From Parvimonas sp. oral taxon 110 str. F0139 (lineage in GTDB: Bacteria > Bacillota > Clostridia > Tissierellales > Peptoniphilaceae): 64,000 bases of DNA. Below, one piece after another: positions 19,365-29,075 of the stretch. The notes below the pieces were generated by a model, which saw nothing but the letters and a program-made list of their open reading frames with translations, searched no databases and was not told where the DNA came from. The stretch's first letter is position 1; each line of letters opens with the position of its first letter. The DNA is taken from contig NZ_AFII01000001.1 of the NCBI RefSeq assembly GCF_000214475.1, forward strand, positions 248,001 to 312,000, written 5' to 3'. Position numbers and translations under genes: made by a program.

Positions 19365-19379
19365 TGTTATAATTATAAT
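19365..19379 (+). promoter_or_regulatory. Putative extended -10 promoter for comEA-sel
   Basis: TGT-TATAAT (TATAAT at 19368-19373), with a second TATAAT at 19374-19379, lies about 40 bases before comEA in a 155-base AT-rich gap. No convincing -35 is visible. Confidence 0.4.
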
Positions 19380-19417
19380 GTATTTTTATTTCGTAATTGC
19401 AATAATTGAGGTGTATT

Positions 19418-20037
19418 ATGTTAAAGAATAAAAAAGATATAATTTTAATTATATGTATGTTTTTAGGATTAACTGTTCTTGGATTTACTTATAAATATTT
19501 AACATCTACTAACGAGAAAAAAGCTGTAGAAAATATTCACAATGAAAGCAAACTCCAAAATGAAGAAAACTCTTCAGAAAATAAAGATCAAAATTTAGAA
19601 ATATATGTACATATTGATGGAGAAGTAAAAAAACCTGGTGTATATAAGATGAAAATAGGGGATAGAGTTAATGACGCAATTCAAGCAGCAGGTGGATTAA
19701 CTGAAAATGCTGAAAAAAGCAAAATTAATTTGGCTACAAAACTTAAAGATGAAATGAAAATACATATTTTCAAAATTGGAGAAACTAATGGAGATTCACA
19801 CAATGAATCTAGAGATGTTGATAATAGCTCCATTGAAAGTAATAGTAAATTAATTAATATTAATACTGCAAGTAAGGAAGAGCTTTGTAAATTAACTGGA
19901 ATAGGAGAGAATAAAGCTAAACTTATAATAGAGTATAGAGAAAAAAAGAAATTTACTAAAATTGAAGATATTACAAAAGTTTCGGGAATTGGAAAGAAAA
20001 CTTTTGAAAAATAAAAAATGATATAACAGTAGATTAG
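19418..20037 (+). CDS. comEA: ComEA-family DNA-binding protein (frame broken at the end)
   Basis: About 206 residues. An N-terminal membrane anchor (ILIICMFLGLTVLGFTY, residues 7-23) is followed by a polar linker, an SLBB domain (EIYVHIDGEVKKPGVYKM) and a C-terminal double helix-hairpin-helix (LININTASKEELCKLTGIG ... VSGIGKKTFEK). Binds DNA outside the membrane during uptake. The A5 run 20007-20011 lacks one A; repair gives FEKIKNDITVD and a stop at 20035-20037. RBS GAGGTG at 19408-19413. comEB and comEC are not adjacent. The stop overlaps the selD ribosome binding site. Confidence 0.88.
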
Positions 20038-20046
20038 GAGAAAATA

Positions 20047-21090
20047 ATGAAAGATACTAATTTAAAAGATATAAAATTAACTTCATATGCGAAAACTTCA
20101 GGATGAGCAGCTAAAGTTGGTCCAGATATTCTGGACGAGGTATTATCAGAATTGGATAACAGCACTTCAATAAGTGAAGATTTAATTGTAGGAATAGAAA
20201 CTTCTGATGATGCAGCTGTTTATAAGATTAATAATGAACTAGCATTAATTGAGACTTTAGACTTTTTTACTCCTATAGTTGATGATCCGTATACTTTTGG
20301 CAAAATTGCCGCTGCTAATTCTCTTTCAGACGTTTATGCAATGGGTGGAGAACCAACTATGGCGATGAATATTGTATGTTTCCCAAATTGTTTACCTCCA
20401 AAGATTTTAACAGAAATATTAAAAGGTGGACTTGAAAAAATGCAAGAAGCTGAATGTTTACTAATTGGAGGACATACTGTTCAAGATGATGAACCGAAAT
20501 ATGGGTTAAGTGTTTCAGGTTTTGTTCATCCTAATAAAGTTTGGAAAAATTCCTCTGCTAGAATTGGTGATATTTTAATTTTAACAAAGCCATTAGGTCT
20601 CGGAATAATAAATACTGCTATAAAAGGTGGAGTTGCAACTGAAGAAGAAATTGCAGATGCAGTTCATACTATGGAAACTCTTAACAAATACGCAAAAAGA
20701 TCGATAGAAAATTATACAATTAATTCTTGTACGGATATTACAGGATTTGGATTAATGGGCCATTGTTATGAAATGGCTAAAGGATCAGATACTACTTTTA
20801 TAATTGATAGTTCTAACTTACCTATTTTAAAGGGTGCAATAGATTATGCTAATATTGGACTTATTCCTAAAGGTTGCTACGATAATAAAAAATTTGTTGG
20901 AAATAACTATATGGTGGAAAAAGAAATAGATGAATCTCTTTTAAATGTAATGTTTAATCCTGAAACATCAGGTGGACTTCTAATTACAGTTCCTGAAAAC
21001 GAAGTAGTAGATATTCTAAATAATTTAAGAGGTATTCCAACAAGATTTGCTGTTGTTGGTAAAGTTGTAGAAAAAAAAGAAAATATTTAA
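20047..21090 (+). CDS. selD: Selenide, water dikinase SelD, a selenoprotein with UGA-encoded Sec20
   Basis: Makes selenophosphate from selenide and ATP, the selenium donor for Sec-tRNA and selenouridine. AGGAG at 20036-20040 precedes the ATG at 20047. Codon 20 is TGA (20104-20106) in the context TSG-Sec-AAKVGP, exactly the catalytic Cys/Sec position of SelD. The same frame continues for 327 residues with DDAAVYK, NSLSDVYAMGGEP and GGHTVQDDEP, ending at 21090. Translation can only give an active enzyme if UGA is read as selenocysteine. A hairpin just after the UGA fits a bacterial SECIS. selA and selB follow. An annotation starting downstream of the UGA (for example at 20152) would lose the active site. 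Confidence 0.93.
20104..20136 (+). promoter_or_regulatory. Candidate bacterial SECIS element in selD
   Basis: After the UGA at 20104-20106, GTCCAG at 20120-20125 and CTGGAC at 20131-20136 form a perfect six-base-pair stem with loop ATATT. The loop starts 19 bases after the UGA, inside the known spacing range for bacterial SECIS. SelB would bind this hairpin. The loop lacks an obvious G unless the closing G-C pair opens. Confidence 0.65.
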
Positions 21091-21136
21091 TAATAAAATA
21101 ATAATATAATTAAGTAATTTTAAAGTGGAGAAGACT

Positions 21137-22524
21137 ATGAATTTATACAAAATGATACCTAAAGTTGATCAAATATTAGATAATGATGTAATAAAAGATT
21201 TATTAGATAAAAATTCAAAAAATTTAGTTATGGAATCAATTCATGAAGAACTAGATAATATTCGAAATAATATTTCTAATGGATATGATAAAAATATTAT
21301 TTCAAATAAGATTGAAAATCTAATTGATAACATTAAAGATAATTTAATGAACAAAAAACATTCAGTTTAAGAAATGTTGTTAATGCATCAGGAGTTATTA
21401 TTCATACTAATTTAGGAAGATCTGTTTTAAATAGTGAAATTTTTGAAAATATTAAAAAAGTTTCAATCGGATATTCTAATCTTGAATATAATTTAGAAAA
21501 AGGAGAACGTGGATCGAGATATTCTCATTTAAGTGAAATTATAAAAAAAATTACCGGGGCAGAAGACTGTATGGTTGTAAATAATAATGCTGCGGCAGTT
21601 ATGTTGATTCTATCTACAATAGCAAAAGGAAAGAATGTAATTACAAGTAGAAGTGAGCTTGTTGAAATTGGAGGATCATTTAGAATTCCTGATGTTTGTA
21701 GAGAAAGTGGAGCAGAACTAAAAGAAATAGGGACAACCAATAAAACGCATCTTAGAGATTATGAAAATGCCATTGATGAAAATACAGCAGCACTGTTTAA
21801 AGTTCATCAAAGTAATTTTAAAATTTTAGGATTTACTGAAGCTGTGTCTTCATTTGAATTAAATAGCTTAAAAGAAAAATATAATATTCCTATTATTGAA
21901 GACTTAGGTTCTGGAGTTCTTATAGATTTATCTAAATATGGGTTATCTCATGAACCGACTGTCCAAGAATGTATTAAAAATGGTGTTGATATTGTAAGTT
22001 TCAGTGGAGATAAATTGCTTGGTGGGGTTCAAGCAGGTATTATTGTTGGTAAAAAAGAATATATTGAAAAAATGAAAAAAAATCAATTAACTAGAGCTTT
22101 AAGAGTTGATAAATTTACTTTGTCAGCATTAGAAGCTGTATTTTCATATTATATTGACGAAGAATTAGCTATTTCAAAGATACCAACATTAAATATGTTA
22201 ACTATAAAAATTGAGAAACTGTACGATAAAGCCCAAAAACTTATCGAATATTTGGGAGAAAATAACGAATTTTCTTATGAAATTATAGATATCGATTCAG
22301 AAGTTGGTGCAGGTTCACTTCCAACTCAAAAATTACCATCAAAGGCTATAAAAGTAATTTCAAAATCATTTACAGAAAATGAATTAGAGGAAAAGTTAAG
22401 AAGTAATAGAATTCCAATAATTACAAGAATTTATAAAGGAAATTTAATTTTTGATGTGAGAACAATTTTTGAAAATGAATTTTGTATAATTAAAGATGCA
22501 TTAAATTCGTTAATAGGAGAATAA
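21137..22524 (+). CDS. selA: L-seryl-tRNA(Sec) selenium transferase (frame broken)
   Basis: PLP enzyme that converts Ser-tRNA(Sec) to Sec-tRNA(Sec) using selenophosphate. The N-terminal tRNA-binding part (MIPKVDQIL) is followed by RNVVNASGVIIHTNLGRS, NNNAAAVML, EDLGSGVLIDL and the PLP-lysine block SGDKLLGGVQAG. The A6 run 21353-21358 lacks one A; repair joins NKKTFSLRNVV and gives about 462 residues, the normal size. GGAG upstream selects the ATG at 21137. selB starts two bases after the stop. Confidence 0.95.
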
Positions 22525-22525
22525 T

Positions 22526-24430
22526 ATGGATAATAAGAAAAATATTATCGTAGGAACAGCCGGACATATAGATCACGGTAAAACAACTTTAATAAGAGCA
22601 TTAACCGGAAGAAATACAGATAGATTAAAAGAAGAACAAAATAGAGGTATATCTATTGAATTAGGATTTACTCATTTTGATTTAAATGATGAACTTAGAG
22701 TAGGAATTATTGACGTTCCTGGTCATGAAAAGTTTATAAAAAATATGTTATCCGGCGTTTGTGGAATGGATATGATAATTTTAGTTGTAGCTGCTGATGA
22801 AGGAATCATGGCTCAAACTAAGGAACATTTAGATATTCTAAATTTAATAGGTATAAAAAATGGGATTATTGCTTTAACAAAATGCGATTTAGTTGATAAA
22901 GATTGGATTGAACTTGTTAAATTAGATATAGCTGATGAAGTTTCTGGAACATTTTTAGAAGATGCTAAAATAATAGAAGTATCATCAACTGAAAAAATTG
23001 GAATTGAGCAATTAAAAAATGAAATAATAAGAATAGTGAATACATTACCGGAAAAAGATTTAAATTCAAATCCAAGATTATATGTTGATAGATCATTCTC
23101 AATAACTGGATTTGGGACTGTTGTTACAGGAACATTAATATCAGGAACACTGAATCTTGATGATGAAATTCTAATTTATCCTTCAAACAAAATAACAAAG
23201 GTTAGAAATTTACAAGTACATGACAATAATGTTAATTCGGCTTATTCTGGTCAACGTGTTGCTGTAAATCTCGCAAATATCAAAAAAGAAGATGTTCCAA
23301 AGGGTTCAGTACTAGTTCCTAATAACACTTTTACTGAGAGTAGTATTATAGATGTAAAATTAAAGACAATTAATTTACCTTTTGAAATTACTAATAGAAC
23401 AAGATTTCATTTATATTTAGGTTCCAGTGAAGTTTTATGTAGAGCAATCTTATTAGAAAATGACGTGTTAGAATCAAATAAAGAATATATAGTTCAATTA
23501 AGATTGGAAGAACCTATCATTAGTAAAAGAAATGATAGATTTATATTAAGATTATTTTCACCACTATATACTATTGGTGGAGGATATATTATTGATCCAA
23601 ACGCTACTAAGAAAAAAAGATTTAATAGTCATGATATAGAAAAAATAAAAAATCTTGATAATTGTAATTTCAAAGAATATATATATAATTACATAGATAG
23701 ATTTAGTGAAAAATTCTATATAGAAAAAAATTATTACAATTTTTTATCAGATTCAGATAATAATATTTCTAAATTTATTGATGAATTAATAAATGAAAAT
23801 AGAGTTGTTTCTTTTGGGAATAATTCTGATAGATTAATTTTATCAGATAGATATATAGCAACGTTATGTAAAAAAATAACTAAATTTATAGAAGATTTTC
23901 ATGCTAAATACCCAAAAAGAATTGGAGTTTCAAAAGAAACTATTAAATCAAAATTTTTTGATTCTTTAAGTGGAAAAATAAAAAATGAATTTATGAACTA
24001 CTTAATTTCAGATAATTTTAAAGTTTCAGATGAATATATTTCTACTCTAGATTTTACAGTTTCATTAGATGATGAAGATTCTAAGTATATTAAAAATATT
24101 AAAAACATATTTAATTCAAGTAAATTCTCAATTTTAAATTATGACGATTTTAGTTTAAATATTACAATCGAACACTTTAAAGAACTTATATTGTATTTGA
24201 TAGCTAATAAAGACATTGTGAAATTGGATTCAGGTTATATGCTTAAAGATAATTATAACTTAGCTGTAAATATGATTAGAGAATTTATAATAAGAAATGG
24301 AACTATTTCTGTCTCAGATGCGAGAGATTTATTAAATTCTAATAGAAAATCAACTATGGAATTACTTGAATTTTTAGATAAAGAAAAGATAACTTTAAGA
24401 AAAGATAATGAAAGAATATTGGTGAAATAG
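22526..24430 (+). CDS. selB: Selenocysteine-specific elongation factor SelB
   Basis: GTPase that brings Sec-tRNA to UGA codons at a SECIS hairpin. The G domain opens with GTAGHIDHGKTTLIRALTG and has DVPGHEKFI and TKCDLVD. EF-Tu-like domains II and III follow, then C-terminal winged-helix domains that bind SECIS RNA (residues 400-634). 634 residues, intact. Two bases after selA, so selD-selA-selB form one unit. selC (tRNA-Sec) was not found in the window. Confidence 0.95.
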   Translation: MDNKKNIIVGTAGHIDHGKTTLIRALTGRNTDRLKEEQNRGISIELGFTHFDLNDELRVGIIDVPGHEKFIKNMLSGVCGMDMIILVVAADEGIMAQTKEHLDILNLIGIKNGIIALTKCDLVDKDWIELVKLDIADEVSGTFLEDAKIIEVSSTEKIGIEQLKNEIIRIVNTLPEKDLNSNPRLYVDRSFSITGFGTVVTGTLISGTLNLDDEILIYPSNKITKVRNLQVHDNNVNSAYSGQRVAVNLANIKKEDVPKGSVLVPNNTFTESSIIDVKLKTINLPFEITNRTRFHLYLGSSEVLCRAILLENDVLESNKEYIVQLRLEEPIISKRNDRFILRLFSPLYTIGGGYIIDPNATKKKRFNSHDIEKIKNLDNCNFKEYIYNYIDRFSEKFYIEKNYYNFLSDSDNNISKFIDELINENRVVSFGNNSDRLILSDRYIATLCKKITKFIEDFHAKYPKRIGVSKETIKSKFFDSLSGKIKNEFMNYLISDNFKVSDEYISTLDFTVSLDDEDSKYIKNIKNIFNSSKFSILNYDDFSLNITIEHFKELILYLIANKDIVKLDSGYMLKDNYNLAVNMIREFIIRNGTISVSDARDLLNSNRKSTMELLEFLDKEKITLRKDNERILVK

Positions 24431-24439
24431 GAGAAGATT

Positions 24440-25129
24440 ATGAAATTAAAAATATTAATGGCTTTACCTACGGATTCACAAATAAATGATTTAATGTATT
24501 CGATGACAGAAGATGAAAATTATGAAATAACTAATTCTAATAATATCGAAGATACTATTATTTTAGCTGATCAGAAAAATTTTGATATGATTATTATGGA
24601 TATGAATTTTAAGGATGGTACAGGATTAGACCTTAAAAGAAAGTTAAATGAATTTTGTGATATTCCTACTATTGTCACTACTACTTTAAAGGATGATATG
24701 CAAAAAATTTTAATTTTTGAATATGGAGCTGATGATTATTTAATTTATCCATTTAATATTCTTGAATTAAAAGCAAGAATTAGAGCTATAATGAGAAGAT
24801 TTGGTCAAAGAAGAACAGATATTGATAACTTAATATTTGCTGATGACTTAGAGTTTAATATAGTAGGAAGAACTGTTAAGCTTAAAGGTGAAGAGGTTGA
24901 TTTAACAGGAAAAGAATTTGATATTTTATATATAATGGCTATTAATCCTGAAAAAATTTTTAGTAGAGAAGATATTGCTAGAACAGTTTGGAAAGAAGAA
25001 CGTGTTAGTGATTACAGAAAAATAGATGTTCATATTAGAAGATTAAGAGAAAAAATAAATATGGGTGATGTTACCTATATTCAAACTAAATGGGGAGAAG
25101 GCTATTATTATAAAAAAATACAAGGCTAA
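24440..25129 (+). CDS. Atypical OmpR-family response regulator, orphan
   Basis: 229 residues: receiver fold (1-120) and C-terminal winged-helix DNA-binding domain (about 130-228, DLTGKEFDILYIMAINPEKIFSREDIARTVW). The phospho-acceptor position is Asp54 (IIMDMNF). However, the N-terminal acidic pair that binds Mg2+ is replaced (KILMALPTDS instead of ILIVDDD), and the conserved Lys before Pro-Phe is Tyr (DDYLIYPF). Canonical phosphorylation is therefore unlikely. No histidine kinase is adjacent. It follows selB by nine bases with its own GGAG, so it may be co-transcribed with sel or belong with pheS. Confidence 0.85.
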   Translation: MKLKILMALPTDSQINDLMYSMTEDENYEITNSNNIEDTIILADQKNFDMIIMDMNFKDGTGLDLKRKLNEFCDIPTIVTTTLKDDMQKILIFEYGADDYLIYPFNILELKARIRAIMRRFGQRRTDIDNLIFADDLEFNIVGRTVKLKGEEVDLTGKEFDILYIMAINPEKIFSREDIARTVWKEERVSDYRKIDVHIRRLREKINMGDVTYIQTKWGEGYYYKKIQG

Positions 25130-25142
25130 ATAGGAGATAAAT

Positions 25143-26164
25143 ATGAAAGATTTGATTAGTAATTTGAGAGAAAAAATTTTAAGTGAAATTAAAAATTCAG
25201 TGGATAAAAACGCCTTAGAAGAACTTAGAATTAAATATTTAGGAAAAAAGGTGAATTTACTAGTATTCTTAGAAATATGGCAAATGTTTCAAAAGAAGAA
25301 AGACCGAAAATAGGAGAACTTATAAATGTAACAAAACAGGAAATTGATAGTATAATAAATGAAAAAATTGAAAGTTTTAATAAAATAGAATTAGAAAAAA
25401 GAATTAAAAAAGAAACTATTGACGTTACAATAAATAAAAAACTTATTTACATAGGTCATAGACACCCTTTAAATAATACTATGGAAGAGTTAGAGAATTT
25501 TTTCATTTCAATGGGTTTTTCAGTAATTGATGGCCCTGAAATTGAAACTGTTGAAAATAATTTTAATAAACTAAATTCTCCAATGGATCATCCATCAAGA
25601 GAAATGTCAGATACATTTTACATTGATAAGGATTTGTTACTTAGAACTCATACATCTCCTGTTCAAATTAGAACTATGATGACAACAAAACCACCTATAA
25701 AAATGGTATCAGCTGGTAGAACATTTAGATTTGATGAAGTTGATGATACTCATTCACCAATGTTCCATCAAATTGAAGGACTAGTAGTAGATGAAAATAT
25801 AAATATGAGTAACTTAATTGATACTCTTAATACTTTTATTAAAGAGTTTTTTGGAGAAGATATGAAAACAAGATACAGACCACATTATTTTCCATTTACT
25901 GAACCTAGTGCTGAAGTAGATGTTTCTTGTTTTAATTGCAAGGGTAAGGGATGTCCAGTTTGTAATGGGACTGGATGGAGTATGGAATTACTAGGATGTG
26001 GAATGGTTCATCCTAATGTATTAGAAGCATGTGGTATTGATTCGAAAAAATATTCTGGATTTGCCTTTGGAATGGGAATTGATAGAATTACAATGGTTAA
26101 GCATAAAATAAATAATATTAGATTATTATATGATAATGATAAGAGGTTTTTAGAACAATTTTAA
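25143..26164 (+). CDS. pheS: Phenylalanyl-tRNA synthetase alpha subunit (frame broken)
   Basis: Catalytic subunit of the (alpha-beta)2 PheRS. N-terminal coiled coil, then HPLNNTMEELENFF, SDTFYIDKDLLLRTHTSPVQ, FRFDEVDDTHSPMFHQIEGL and GCGMVHPNVLEACGID. AGGAG precedes the ATG. The A6 run 25244-25249 lacks an A; repair gives YLGKKGEFTSILRNM, the conserved end of the coiled coil, and about 340 residues. pheT follows after 10 bases. Confidence 0.95.
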
Positions 26165-26174
26165 GGGGGATTAT

Positions 26175-28519
26175 ATGTTATTACCAATTAAATGGGCAAA
26201 AGAATATGTTGATATAAATGATAATATAATGAATATATGTGATAAGGTAACACTTACAGGATCACATGTTGAATCTATTATAAAATTAGGCACTAAAATT
26301 GATAATATTGTAGTTGGTAAAATTATAGATATTTACAGACATGAAAATTCAAATAAATTATGGATTACTAAAGTTGATTTGGGAAATGAAATAGTTCAAA
26401 TTGTTACTGCTGCACAAAATTTACAACAATTTGATTATGTACCAGTTGCTAAAGTTAACTCTACACTTGCTGATAATACACAAATCAAGGAAGCAAAACT
26501 TGCTGGAGAAATTTCTCAAGGTATGTTTTGTAGTTACAAAGAATTAGGATATCCTGATTCTGTTATTCCTAAAGAATATAAAGACGGTGTTCTTAGAATT
26601 TTTGATGAAAATATAGTTCTTGGAACTGATATTAGAGAAATTCTAGATTTAGATGATACTGTTGTAGAATTTGAAATAACTCCAAATAGACCTGATTGTC
26701 TATCAATTGTTGGTATGGCTCGTGAAATTGTAGCAAGCTTTAATGAAAAATTAAATCCAGTAAATCTTATGGATACTAAAGAAATAGAAAATAAAAGTTC
26801 ATTAAATATTAATATTAATTCAGAAAATTGTAGAAGATATTCTGCTAGTATTGTAAAAAATGTAAAGATAGAGGAATCAGATAGAAAAATTCAAAATTAT
26901 CTATTGAATTCTGGTATAAGACCTGTAAACAATATTGTAGATTTAACTAATTTTTTGATGCTAGAATTAGGTCAACCATTACATGCTTTTGATTTAGATA
27001 AATTAGAAGGTAATATTTCTATTAGAAATGCCTTTGAAGGAGAAAAAGTAGTAACTCTAGATGATGTTGAAAGAATTCTTTCAAGCGAAGATATATTGAT
27101 ATGTGATGATGTAAAACCTATTGCTATTGCGGGTGTTATGGGTTTAAAAAATTCTGAAATTGATGAAAATACTAAAAATATTTTTATTGAATCTGCTTAT
27201 TTTACAAAAAAAGCTATTAAATCTACATCAAAAAGATTAGGTTTAAAATCTGAAGCATCTATAAGATATGAAAAGGGATTAACTTCAGAACATACTATGA
27301 ATGTTTTATCAAGGTTTTTATATTTACTAGAAAAAAACGTTGAATGTAAAATTGACTCAGTATTTGATGTAAATAATGAAAAAACAGTTACAAAAATAAT
27401 AGAATTTAATCCTAATTTAGTAAAAAAATTACTAGGTGTTGAGATTAGAAATTCTGAAATTATAAACTATTTAAATTTATTAGAAATTAATACAGAAATT
27501 GAAAATAATACTATAATTTGTACTATCCCTTATTTCAGAACAGATTTAGCTATTCAGGAAGATATTGTTGAAGAAATAGGTAGACTATATGGATTCTCAA
27601 ATCTTAAGCCTACACCTATTTTAGCACCTAATACAATAGGTAGAAAAAGCAGAAAAAGAATACTTGAGGATAAGATAAAAAATATTTTATTAAATTTGGG
27701 ATTATATGAAATTACAACTTATTCTTTTATTGGTGGTAATATTATTGGAAAAGCAAAAATGAGTACTCAAAATACAGTAAAGATTTTAAATCCATTAGGA
27801 GAAGAATTTAGTATTATGAGAAAATCTTTAATTCCAAATGTAATTGATGTTTTAGCTAAAAATTTGAATTATAAAAATGAAAATTTATTAGTCTACGAAT
27901 TAGGTAATACATTTCACAATATTACCAATGACAAAGCGCCAGTAGAAAAGAAAAAATTGGTTATAGGTTGTTATGGAAAATATGATTTTTATTATATTAA
28001 AGATATTGTTGTAAATTTATTTAATATTTTGAACATTAAAGACCTAGAATTCAAAAAAATAGTTCTATAGACTATTTTCATCCTGGTGTAAGTGCTGATA
28101 TATTAGTAAATGAAGAAAAAATTGGAGAAATAGGACAAATATCTTATGATGTTTGTAAAAATTTTTCAATAAAGAAAAATATCTTTGTTTGTGAAATTGA
28201 TATTGAAAAGATAAGAGATAAAGTAAGTTTAATAAAAATATATGAGCCATTAATTAAATATCCTGATGTTAAAAGAGATTTAGCCATAATAGTAGATAAA
28301 GATGTAGATAGTGGCAGCATTGAAAAAATATTTAGAGATAATTCAAGTAATATTTTAAAAGATGTTGAACTATTTGATATTTACACTGGTAATCAAATTG
28401 AAAATAGTAAAAAATCAATGGCTTACAAACTAACCTTCCAATCACAAGACAAAACTTTAGTTGATGAAGATATAAATTGTGTAATTGATAAAATGTTATC
28501 TGATTTAAAAGAAAATTAG
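26175..28519 (+). CDS. pheT: Phenylalanyl-tRNA synthetase beta subunit (frame broken)
   Basis: Beta subunit with the EMAP-like tRNA-binding domain (residues 40-150), the B3/B4 editing domain, B5 and the C-terminal ferredoxin-like anticodon-binding domain. Visible blocks: EFEITPNRPDCLSIVGMARE and GQPLHAFDLDKL. The A7 run 28053-28059 lacks an A; repair gives FKKNSSIDYFHPGVSADI and the anticodon-binding domain (YPDVKRDLAIIVDKDV) ending at TAG 28517-28519. About 781 residues, normal. Confidence 0.95.
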
Positions 28520-28552
28520 GAGCTTATTTAAGATTTTAACTAGGAGATTAAT

Positions 28553-29070
28553 ATGGAAACTAATAAAATAAAAGTCAATATTGCGGGAACTACTTATACA
28601 ATTATTGGAGAAAAAAGTAATAAAGAAGTAGAAGAAATAGCAAATTATGTTGATGAAGAAATAAAGAAAATCACATCGCAAAATTATTTATTAAACCCTA
28701 CTATGGCTGCTACATTAGTCGCACTAAATATTTCAAGCGATTATTTTGACTTAAAAAAAGAAATTAACTTATTAACTGAAGATAGTGAATTTCCTGTAAA
28801 AAAGCAAGAAGAATTTATTAAAAATAGTCAAAAAATTGAAAAAGAAAAGGAAGAACTAAAAAAATAGTAGAAGATCTAACAGATAAGAATAATGTTTTAA
28901 CTCGTACAATAAATTCTCTTGAAAAAAGGTATGAAAATATTGAAAAAATTTCATATGATAATTTTTATGAATTAAAACAAAAAAATGAGAAAATAATAGA
29001 ATTACAAAATGAAATTGTTAATATTAAAAATGAATATATTGAAAAAATTATAAAAATGGAGAAAAAATAA
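28553..29070 (+). CDS. zapA: ZapA-like cell division protein with a long coiled coil (frame broken)
   Basis: ZapA bundles FtsZ at the division ring. The N-terminal globular part KIKVNIAGTTYTIIG and the following helix fit the family. The A7 run 28858-28864 lacks an A; repair extends the protein to about 172 residues with a Lys/Glu-rich coiled coil (EDLTDKNNVLTRTIN to KIIKMEKK). That is longer than typical ZapA (about 85-135 residues). Placed between pheT and mutS2, a common Firmicutes position. Confidence 0.8.
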
Positions 29071-29075
29071 TTATA

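Noticed and set aside
20101..20109. In-frame TGA in selD as a nonsense mutation or sequencing error
   Set aside because: It sits exactly at the catalytic Cys/Sec site, is followed by a SECIS-like hairpin, and selA and selB are adjacent.
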